Shown here piece by piece: positions 12,901 to 24,900 of a DNA stretch of 64,000 nucleotides; the first letter of the stretch is position 1, and each line of letters begins with the position of its first letter. Location of the stretch: the NCBI RefSeq assembly GCF_048418805.1, contig NC_132781.1, positions 57,683,648 through 57,747,647 of the forward strand. The letters run 5' to 3'. The stretch comes from Vulpes vulpes. Lineage: Eukaryota > Chordata > Mammalia > Carnivora > Canidae. Made by a program: the position numbers and the translations under genes. The notes under the pieces were generated by a model. It was not told the origin of the DNA, did not search any database, and saw nothing but the letters and a program-made list of their open reading frames with translations.

Positions 12901-15900
12901 TATTTGAATGCACAAAAAGAGTCCTAATAAAATCTGATCTTCTTCAAAATGTAAACTGATAAAACTCTTATCATTACAAAATCTTTCTTTGGAGGGGAAA
13001 TACTTTTTTGCTATTGGTTTTGAGTGCTGGCTTGAGCGTTCTGAAAAATGGACAATAAAATTTGGCAAACCATAGGGAAAGCCATAATGTTGCTTATAAC
13101 ATTTATTTCTATGCCATTCTTAAGAATTTCATCCCAGGAAAGTAATGGAAACAAATCAAATATGCTACATATAAGAAGCTGTGAGCAATATTTTCACAGT
13201 AAAAAACTGGATACAATTTAAGTATCCAAAAGCAAGAGAACATCCACAAAACTGTAAAATCATATGACAGATTATCTGTAAGTCAATACAAATTATTAAA
13301 ACCAACTATGTCTGGGAGAAACTGGAGAGAGTTTACAAAATAACATTTAATAAAAGAAAAATACAAAACTACACAATACTCTGATCTAATCATTAAAAAG
13401 GCATGTACAAATATGGAAAGACTGGGAAAGAATATGAAAAAAAAAGACAGTTTGGGTGACTCATTATGGACAGACCATTAAGAAATTTACTTTCATAACC
13501 TTTAAAAGTTGATTTAATGATTAATCTTCAACAGGCCATTAATTAGGACTGGGCAGAAATTTCTACGCTAGCTGGCAAGCTAAATTGCATGAATCAAACA
13601 CAAAGAAAATGAAATACTTTATGAAAAAAACTTATACTTAGCTTCTAGATTAGGCACCAAGAACCAAGAAAAATGTTTGCCTAAAGACACAAGCAAAACA
13701 ATCTATAACTTCTCCAGTTATTAATTCAACATTTTCAAGACATAAGATTTCATTAAGAGTATTTCACTCCATAAACACTGGGGGTGGTCTAACATTAGGA
13801 ACATGGAAAGAAAACATAAATATGTTTCTAACTCTTCTCAGACTGTAGACTCCTGAAGAATAGGGGCCATGTGATTTGGCTGAATACCCACAACACTTAG
13901 CACAGTGCCTGGCATGGGTCAGATGTTCAACAAGGATCTGCGGGTTGAGTAAGATAGGCTTGACCGCTCTCCACAGGGAACCCTGGCCTGGACACACAGC
14001 TTCTGCTTTTCAAAGCCCTTCATTCCAGGAGAGTCACTGCACCAGATAAAGCAGGGATGTATGCTAGAGACCGTGGAAATACATCCAGATACATGGAACC
14101 AGAGACCAGAATAACATGCATTAAAATGGGATTCTACCTGTACTACACTGAGCTCTTAAGGAGGATGTCCTTTGGAAACCTGTATCATCTTTTAATAAAA
14201 ATCTTCATTTTAACTTAGTAGGATAACATACTTGAAAATCAAGATAAGAAAAAAAGAGGTGAGAAATTAATTTCTATTTAGATGCTCTACAGCCATCAGA
14301 AACAACACAAAGCTATCAAACTCAAGGCTGGGTCAATTAACACTACTGCTCGAACTCATTCCTTTTAGGGTGCTCACTCATAATGTGTCAAACAGAAGCT
14401 GCAAAAACACAAATACTGTGTAAGGTAAGAACCCAATCCCTAGTTGTATTTTCCTTGGGTCAGATAGCAATGTTAAAATGATTCAAGCTGCAAAAAACCG
14501 GTAAAGCTTATAAATTTATGATATTGTTTGAACACTTTATCACAAAAAAAGGAAATGATTAGGTAGAACAGAATTTCATTGTGATCCTGAATAATCAAGA
14601 ACTATAGATGGGAATAAATTTAGAATTCTATGATCAACATTAGAGAAAGCTATTTGATCAATGATCCAAAGATGGGGCATGCATCACACTAAAACCATCA
14701 TCACCTTTTCCTAAAAGGCCCTGTGTGGCATCGTCCCACTGGGATGTTGCACTGTAGGGTATGCCTGGAGGCTCAGCACCAGGGGCCTCATCATAAACAG
14801 AAGTTATGATAATGAGGATGAGGATGATGGTGGAGGTCTGCAGAAGAGCACACTGAAGTTCACTGCGGCCACCAACTGGAAGCCACAGAGCCATGAAGAA
14901 CACACTCCCCACCGCACACACACAGACACACTCTGCTAAAAAGGCAGCGCTTATGGCGCCCAAGAAACAGTGCTATGAAATATGTGCTCTGGGAATGAAG
15001 GAGCCAGGAAGTCCACGGTCTACAAACCTGTGAGTGTTGAGAATCTGTCAGGCCCCACATCATCTTTGTCTTTTTCTTGTTTTTCTTTCTTTCTAAATGG
15101 TATAGGAGCTGGAAATTAAATAAAGTCAGTAGTGTGACACATAACATACTGCACTACTTGGAAGACAGCAGTCATTTTGGAGTATTAACTGGTGTGCCAA
15201 CATTTCTAAGTGAAAGGAAGGTGAAAAGTTTAAAAGCTAAAAAATCCCGAGTGTCAACTGATAATCATTCTTAAAACAGCATTGAAGATTCTTAAAGAAG
15301 CTTTCAGAATCTGCTTTGGGGTCATCTGTTACAGGAAGAAATCCAAACCACTGCCTCTTAACCTCTGCTCGAAAACAACATTCAAAGCTCTGAGCCTCAA
15401 TCTCTCCTCATCAAGGGGGCTTGAGTGCGGCTGAAAGCAGTGCTCCTCAGCTCCTGAGCGCCACGGTGCTGAGAAGAGGACTTCGGAAGAACTCCCTAGC
15501 CTTAATCCTGGATGATCTCTCCTTGCAGGAAGAGCCGCTTTTGCCAACTCAAATCTCAATATCTACTGCTACAATGCCAGCCTATTCACCAAAAAAAAAA
15601 AAAAGAGCAATTTTATACAACTGCCTTCCAAAATAAATTATTAATATTCAAATACAGATATTCTCAACAAACATAAACACAAAAAGTTTATTAAGTTTAC
15701 TCCAGGAATGTAAAGGATGAATTCTCAATGTTTAATTACCAATAGCATCCCTTTTTCCTGCAGTAATTATCAGCAATACATATATCAAAAGTCCTATGTT
15801 TAACCTGAATTGTACATGATTTTTAAACATGACCTGCCTGACTTCCATTTATGAAACCACTACTACTCCCTGCAAAGAACAAGAACTTTCATTTCTAAAG

Positions 15901-18900
15901 GTCTGCCTTTAGCATTCACCTGAGTGAATCCATTTTCTACACCCTCAAAACAGCTAGAAACTCAGGCCCGGCAAGCCTCACAGAGGAGCTGACGTACTGG
16001 CTCTCTGAAAGAGATTTGGGGGCTTTGCTTCTTGTTGCTAATATAATTCTACGATTTTATAAAATTACCTTTGGGCATGGCAGAAACAAAACGTTTTCTC
16101 CACCAAGGTCTGTTCCTGTCTGATTTTTCATCATCGCTATCTTTGCGTTCTTCAGTCTGTAGAAAAAGTTTGATGCTTTATTTGGAGTTGGACAGCAGGA
16201 TAAATTACTATGAAAAGGATTTCAGTTTGTCTGTGAAATACAAAAACCACTCTTGTTTGTCTTAAAAGCAAAACTATTCTTATTGCTGTATAGGCAAATT
16301 CTGAAACATGGAAGTGTACCTTTTAAGCACCAGACTTGATCGGCTTGAGAGCAAGTGCTATCTTACTACTGTTAGTAAATCAAAACCTTAATACAGAGCC
16401 TAGCATAGAGTAGGCACTCAATAAATACTTATGGAAGGAGTAAATGCAATGCACATGAAGTCTAGGGGGTTAGCAGAGATGACAACAGTAGTAGTAATAA
16501 TAAAATTAAGAATGGGGTGTGTGCCAAATACTGAGCATAAGGATATTTATTTCATTTAAACTTCACAGTAGCCTTAGGAGATAAACACTACTATTAAGTC
16601 CTTTTTATAGATGAGAAATAAAGGGCTAAAAAGGGTTATCACCCTATCCTCCCCAAAGTTATATAGCCTACATGTGGCATAGTTGGGACTCAAACCCAGA
16701 TCCAGGCAACTTCAAAGTGCATGTTTCGATCACCAATTATAATGAGTTGAGATCACATGTCAAACAGCCCATAGTTCCTTTACTAGCTTATCAAGTGACA
16801 TTAGACAAATCACTTAATTTCTTATCTCAGAAGGGAACTGTGAAGTTTAAATGAAATTAGATACAAAACTGCTTGGAGAAAAGTTCAAAGTGTCATAAAA
16901 ATGCAAAATATATTACTACAAAACCAAAACCGTACAAGTTTCCCAACTTGTGGACAAACTACACTGACAGATCATCTTTAATCATGACTACTGTCCATCC
17001 TTACTCTTAGATTTATATATACTGTGTTAACTTCAGATATTAAGAGAACCAGGCAGATAGAACACTAAAGCTGACCACAATTAGCAAAATTCTTCTAGAT
17101 GGCCTGTGTCCCATACCTCTCCTCTTGAGGAGTCCTTACTCGGGGATGAAGATGATGAATGAGGTGCAGCCACCAAAGAAGTAGCACCAATGGCTGCAGC
17201 TGGAGGAAGTTCTCGCTCTTCGTTCCCTGGGCGACGGTTCCAGCTGGGATCACTCATAGGTCGCCGGGCAGATGATACTATATCAGAGCTCCTGCTGCGA
17301 ACTAATCTCTCAGGGTAAGAATGCCTTTGCTTGAATGCCTCCATTTCAGCTGGAGTTAAAACATGGGAACCAAAGTTTGGCAACCTGGCCTCATTTCCTC
17401 CCACAGCTCCTTCCAGAATTGGGGGATCTGGTGGTGGATGTGATGGCCTGGCATAGTGAACCTTTGGCCTTACCACAGCAGAAGCCCCTAGAACACAGGA
17501 AAAAAAAAGTTAGCAACTGAGATACAACTGATCCAACAATGGCATAAACAAAGGGTTTTGGTTCTGTTCTTCTGCCCAGAGGAAGAGTCAAAAAGCTGAC
17601 TTGACTAGTTTACCTTCATGTGAAGACAGTGGATCAAACATGGCAAGTAGAGACTCTGACTGAGAAGGAGGAGAGGTCAGCTGGTGGGCACCTAAAACAA
17701 ACGGGCAAACTGTAAGACTAAATCAGAACTGTCATCAATAAGAGTTTCTACACAATGAAAAAGGTTCTAGCATTCTTCCACAGTTTTCTCCTTTTTTTAA
17801 AAAAAAGGTTTATGGGATCCCTGGGTGGCTCAGCAGTTTGGCGCCCGCCTTTGGCCCAGGGCGTGATCCTGGAGACCCGGGATCAAGTCCCACATCAGGC
17901 TCCCTGTGTGGAGCCTGCTTCTCCCTCTGCCTGTGTCTCTGCCTCTCTCTGTGTGTGTCTCTCATGAATAAATAAATAAAACCTTTAAAAAAAAATAAAG
18001 GTTTATTATTTGAGAAAGAGAGAGAGAGAGAGAGCACAGTGGGGAACAGGGAGGGGGAGACAGAATCTCAAGCAGATTCCCTGCTGAGCCCAGAGTCTGA
18101 TGACATGGAGCTGAATCTCAGGACCCTGAGAACATGACCTGAGCAGAAATCAAGAGTCAGAAGAAGTTCAACCAACCCAGGCATTTCCACAGCTTTCCTT
18201 TTCTGATCAACAGAACTTGAGGGGTATAGCAGAAAAAAAGAGAACCTAATAAATACCATATTCTGATTACTTCAAATTTATGGTATGTTTTTATCTACAT
18301 ACAGGGATTTTAATGACATTTAAGTGGTCTAGCATCCACATGTTAATTACATTTAAGACCAAACTGTATTATAGTTAATGCAAAGAGTAGAGTCAATAGA
18401 TGTAAATTATCAAAATTTTCAGAATGTCACAACTGCCCTTCCTTCCACCTATAAAAATAAGGGTAAAAACTAATATTAATAAGGGCAATATTACCTAGAA
18501 GGAGTATAAATAGACAGTTGTGAAATCTGAAATTCTTATACAGCTCTCAGAAAATGACAATAAATTGACAATAGATAAAAATGACAATAAATAAAAGTAC
18601 TCCTTAAAAGCCCAGGTGGCTCAGCGGTTTAGTGCCGCCTTCAGCCCAGGGCGTGTGATTCTGGAGTCCTGGGATCGAGTCCCACGTTGGGCTCCCTGCA
18701 TGGAGCCTGCTTCTCCCTCTGCCTGTGTCTCTGCCTCTCTCTCTCTGTGTGTCTCTCATGAGTAAATAGATAAAATCTTAAAAAAAAAAATAGTTTCTTT
18801 AAAAAAAAAAGTACTCCTTAAAAAAATGAATATTACATTATACCACAAAACAGACTTGAACTATTCTCAGCTACGGAGCTCATATGACTCTTCTAAGCAT

Positions 18901-21900
18901 GTCTACACAACCAAAATCAGAAATATCAAAACAGATAAGTATGCAGAGGCTAAAACTTTCAAATATATAAAAGAAATTGTTCCCCTAGGGGTGCTTGGGT
19001 GGTTTAGCCCACCAAGTTGGTGAAGCATCCAACTCTTGATTTTGGCTCAGGTCATGATCTCAGGGCTGAGATCGAGCCCTGCTTAAGATTCTCTCTCTCC
19101 TTCTCCCTTTGCCTCTCCCCAGCCTCTCCACACACAACCCCACTAGGACTATCTCTCTAAAAACAATTTAAAAAATAAAAAATTAAAGTAACTCTAAACT
19201 TTTTGAGTCTGAGCTCTTTAATGCTAATGATGACTACTCTGATTTTATGGTTTTTGATTTTTCTTTTGTTCTAGGTTTTATATTTACCTTCCTCTATTAA
19301 AATTATAAAAATAGTATATTATTATGAAAGACAGCTTAGAATATCTGTTCTAAAATTTTGGTCTTGGGCAGCCCTGGTGGCTCAGCAGTTTAGTGTGGCC
19401 TTCAGCCCAGGGCCTGATCCTGGAGACCCGGGATTGAGTCCCACATCAGGCTCACTGCATGGAGCCTGCTTCTCCCTCTGCCTGTGTCTCTGCCTCTCTC
19501 TCTCTCTCTCTCAGGAATAAATAAATAAAATATTTTTTAAAAAATAAAATAAAATTTTGGTCTTGGGCAGCCCGGGTGGCTCAGCGGTTTAGCGCCGCCT
19601 TCAGCCCAGGGCCTGATCCTGGAGACCCAGGATCAAGTCCAACGTCGAGCTCCCTGCATGGAGTCTGCTTTTCCCTCTACCTGTGTCTCTGCCTCTCTCT
19701 ATCTCTCTCATGAATAAATAAATAAAAATTAAAAAAAAAAAGAGAAGAAAAAAAGAAAGTGAGGTTGCATCTCCTTTAAAAAAATAAATAAAAGTTTGAT
19801 CTTAGGGCACTTGTACATTCTTAAAAATTATTGCCCCAAAGAACCTATTTATGTTGGTTTTATCTATTGATATTTACCATATCATAAATTGAGCTGAAAA
19901 CAAATATATATTTATATATTAACTCATTGAAACATATCTGTTAAATGGTAATACAAATAACCCATTTAAGTGAAAAAATAAGTATTTTCCAAAAAAGAAT
20001 AGTAACATCTAGTAGATGACACTGTTTTACATTTTTTCAAATTCTCTTTAAGGTATGGCCTAATAGAATCCAGCTGGATTCTCATATGAACTTCTGCTTT
20101 CTATCTGTTGCAATACATATTTTGATTGAAGTATATAAAGCTGGCCTCACACAGATATGCAGTTGGACAAGGGAAGATATTTTAATAGCCTTCTCAAATA
20201 ATTGTGGACATTCTTCTATGATAGGACACCAAATCTTGACTAGTAGTTATTTATAGGTTAGCTACAATCTGGAATCTGAAACCAGATCAATGAACTTTTT
20301 GTACTGTTACAATACAATTAATTGGTCTGTTTTCCAATATCATGCATCGATCACCAGGAAAATGCTGTCCAATTAGATATGCAGATCCTCCACATGTTGA
20401 CACATTTCAATATATAATACCAAAAAATCACATTCTTAATACCGCCGATCTCAACAGAAAAGTCTTTAAATATCAGAAAGCTGTCAAGCTCATGAAGGTG
20501 CATACGAGTTTTCCAAAATTCTCATTTTTTTATCTGAAAGCCTGAGTTTTATCACTGACAACAAACTCCTCTGCCAGTTGTTTTCCTTGAAGTGATAGGC
20601 TCACTTTGTTAATTTTTAAGCAATGCCTGCCAAATACCCAAATATGAAGAACTACAGTTTGTCGTTCTTGCAAGTAAAAGTGTGTCATGAAAAACAAACA
20701 AGAGAAGAAACACCTAGTTAAGCTCACAACTCCAAAAACCATTTAAATGCTTTTCCTGACTACAGGAGAAATTTCCTATTTCTTCAGAATTTTAAACAGA
20801 TGTGTGTATACTCAGGGTTGAGACATAATTAAATAATTTTTACTGCAACATCAAAGATATTCATAAATAAAACTTTTTTTTACTGCATGAGAATATAGTG
20901 ACTGCTAACAGTTCAGTACCACTGCTTTGCTTCATGCTAAAGTCTACCCCAGGAAATTTAGTCACCTTTGCTTGTGCACCATCAGTGCAAATGTCAATAC
21001 AGTGAAAAGGACAATAACCTTTTACTATTATGAAAATATCTAGACCTCACTACCCCCCATCCCTCAAAAGAGTCTTAAGGTCCCTTAGTAGTCCATGGAA
21101 ACTATACCTTGGAAAATTGCTTTTTTAGAGCAGTGGTTCTCAAATAGGGCTATTTTGTCCCCCAAGGGATCATTTGGCAATATGCGAAGACATTTTTGGT
21201 TGTCACAACTGCAGGGAAAGAAGGGGGGTGCCGTGTTCCTGGTAGAGGCCAGAGATGCCACTAAATATCCTCTAATGCATAGAACACGTCTCCATAACAA
21301 AGAACTACTTGGCCCAAAATGTCAATAGTGTTGAGGAGAAACCCTGGTTTAGAAACAAACTTTTTTTTATAAAGAAAAAGTATCTAAAACCCTAGTTCTC
21401 GGTACATAAAACCATGGCTAGTATTTTGGTATTTCTTTCCTGTGCTTTCTCTATGGTACATTTTTTAATGCTTTATTATCTTATACATGAAATCCTTTAG
21501 GATAAGTTTTCCAAGAGATACTATGTTCTAGTATTTCTAGAGTTTCAATTTATTTCATATGTTTTAAAGGATTTTAAAAAACAGACACAAAAAAACAAAC
21601 CAACAAAAATCAGCCACATAAATTATGAATGGATGCATCAAAATTCACTTAGCAATTCTATTTGTTCAATTCTTAGATTGCTTCTCATTTTCTGCAATAT
21701 AAATGTTATGAAGAACATCAATATAAATGCTACAAAGAACGTAAGATTTTCTGTATACATGGAACTATTTCCTGATGAATGATTCCTAAACTGGACTAAC
21801 TGAACCAAATTTAGCTTGTGAATTTTTTTTTTTAAGTAGACTCCACACCCAGTGTGGAGCCCAGTGAGTGGCCTAAACTCATGACTCTGAGATCAAGACC

Positions 21901-24900
21901 TGGGCTGAGACCAAGAGTCAGACGCTTAACTGACTGAGCCAGTCAACCCCACCCCGGTTTATGAATTTTCAAGGCTTTATATACGTACTGTCAAATCATG
22001 CTCCAAAGTGCTATATCAACTGATATCACCAGCAAACATGTGAATGTGATCATTTTTAAGTCATTTTAAGTCATTCTCTTTCCCTTCTTACCATGAGTTA
22101 CTTCATCCATGTCTGGACTAGTGACAGAATCTTTACCCCCAAAATCAGAACTGCACTCAGATCTCAAGTCTTCAATCTTATTGGGAATATCCTCGGAGGT
22201 TGCACTTATGCCTTTAAAATGAATAAGTAAATACAATAAAAAATCAATAGCAATAAGAATGGAATAACCACACAAAAAGTATATGAAGTTTGGAGAAATG
22301 TAAATATTCTCAAAATTTTTATGTCCCAGTGTTATACATGTGAGATGTCTGGTATCACAACCTTTACTGCCTAATAAATATGCTTACCTTGATTTTACAA
22401 CACAAGCACAAGTATCATATGGTATCTAAATACAGTAGTAGAAGCCACCAAGAACAGATAGAATTAGAGAGGGAACACACAGAGACTGTTTGCCAATGAC
22501 CTCAACAAGCTCTATAAAGCCACACGTTAAGTTCTCATAGATTTAAGGTCCCACAGATATAATTTTGTTTCTTAGAAATTTCTCAACTCTTAAATAAAAC
22601 ATATCTCTCTGTTATCAACTTTATAAATGGAGAGGTAGGAATACACCTTGCAATCCTTATTCCTTAAAACAAGACAGACATACCCGACACAACACTGAGG
22701 CCTGGTGTGCTGGGACGGGAACTGACCTCCCTGACATCCGTATCATCAGATGTGCTACCTAGTCCAGAACAGCTCTCCAGCTCTTGTAGACGCTCCTCCT
22801 GCTTTAGATCCGGGGCCTCTAAACAGAAGACACAGGTGCCACATTAGTGATTCAGTTAGCGTGCTGCAGTTTCAGCTTGTGACACCCACATGAGGAAAGC
22901 TACCAGAGCATGAATGAAATCATTGTAAACAGATTTCTAAGTCTGGGCCAGTTAGCAAAGCTGGTTAGACTGAACGCTAAAGAAGCTGAGGTTGTGATTT
23001 TTATCCCAAAATAGGTCAGTCTGTTGTGCAAAGGTGAAAACTCTGCCCATAGAATACTAATCTCATAAAACACATTGTTGGTTAACAAGTAAACTCAATA
23101 AGAGAATACAAAATAGCTTAACATTAAGCCAAACATTTCCTAAAAAATAACTCCAATGGGCACTCAATAGATAGTAAGTTAATCCTACTGTCTCCTTATG
23201 TAACGGTCAGCAGGTCAGCACGTCTGAGTGCATTAACATTACAAAACACATATCAGAATCACTTAATTATTCTTGAGCCAAGTAGATCAGATTAGAATAT
23301 AATTCAGACATACAGTTACTTAAATTTGCATTGACAGTTGACATTTAATTGAAAGCAAATTTATCTTTATAGTCAGAAAAAAAAGTAGAAATGCAATATA
23401 TAAGAAAAGAGAAAGTACAAAACACTTTGTATACATTTATAATAATCCTGCACAAAATAATTCTCAGAACTCCAGAATCTCAATTTCATTACATTTCAAA
23501 AATACATTAGCTATCTTTTAGAGGGTCAAGTTCTTCCTGGGATGAATATAGGCATGCTTACCACACATCCAACCGTTTAGGGCTCAAGTTATACTGCTAT
23601 TCCTATGTTATGATGAGTTATTGGGAGATAACAAACACAGCATCTCACCAGAGCTCTGCTGAGTTGCTAACAAATGCTTACAAACAAAAAACTGAACACA
23701 GAGTCAAAAAAGCACCTGCCATCTTAGCCCATGCCATCCCAAACTGTTTTTTCTTGATGGACAGAAAATGCCCTAACCTACCTGTCCGTCTGAAATTCTT
23801 AGTAATATGGTTGCATCACACTTGACAAAACGTACATAACATAGAAATTAAGATACATTTAAAACTTCCGTGAAAACCAAAAAGCAAACAATGGCGGCAT
23901 ACTAACCTGAGTCACTTGGCAATACCTCTACACTCCAAGCTTCGCTTGTTGTCTCTGATATGGTAGAACCAGTGCAGGGGTCAAGAAGCACTGACCCCGA
24001 ACCTGGCAGGCATAGTAAACTGCCTAACATGTTTTCTGCTGCTGCACCTGTATAACCAGTGGGGAGCAAAAGGTTAATGAAGATCCTGATGGAAAGAGCA
24101 GTGATAATGGAGAAGAGCCAAATACTAAAGTAATCTCTACCCACAAGAAGGAAGCCAAGGTAAGTAATTTCAATCAATAGTACCATTAAAAACACAAATT
24201 TCCCACTTTGGTCATAATCACACAAGCTCCTTTTTCTTAGTTTCCTCCTAGTCACCTAGGACTCTCCATAGAGAAAACACATTAGGTCAAGTCATTTCAA
24301 TTAGCTTTCATCTTGGTTTTATAGCACACTTTCATATGTGTTCCTAAATATCTAAAATATATAGTATTTACAGGGATTAAAAACACTCAGAGACACTTAA
24401 CCACATAAAGTTATACTGGCCAAATATGTTTTCTTTTGGCACATTAGCAACATATTTAGAGCAATAAAATATGTTTGCAGGAGAGACACCTGGGTGGCTC
24501 AGTAGTTGAGTATTGCCATCAGCTCGGGCCATGATCCCAGAGTTTCCTGAGAGGAGCCTGCCTCTCCCTCTGCTTCTCTCTCTGTGTGTCTCTCATGAAT
24601 AAATAAATAAAATCTTAAAGAAAAAAATATTTGCAGGAAAAAAACACCTCTCTGTAGCACGCATTCAACTGCAAATACAGCTCATTGCTCAAACAGAACA
24701 TTCTGCTAACTACTTTGGCACCTGAAACAAAGTAATGCAAAATCTATTAAGAAATCTATTTACACTACTTAAAAATACAAATAGAAAGGATTAAACATTA
24801 TTATACATCTGTGTTAAAAACACTCAAGCTCAGAATGCTTCGCAACATCTGATTACCTCTAGCAAAAGAACAATTCTACTGTAGTGCATAAAAAAACTTT

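Noticed and set aside
15400..15560. Possible coding or promoter island in intron 15
   Set aside because: Slightly GC-richer but no splice-bounded frame that fits the gene phase and no CpG clustering.
22055..22085. Tandem TTTTAAGTCATT repeat near the exon 12 donor
   Set aside because: Only two short units; compatible with slippage and no clear function.
23902..24255. 117-codon minus-strand frame with hydrophobic N-terminal half
   Set aside because: Only the last 47 codons are exon 10; the hydrophobic part is intron read through upstream of the CAG acceptor at 24048.
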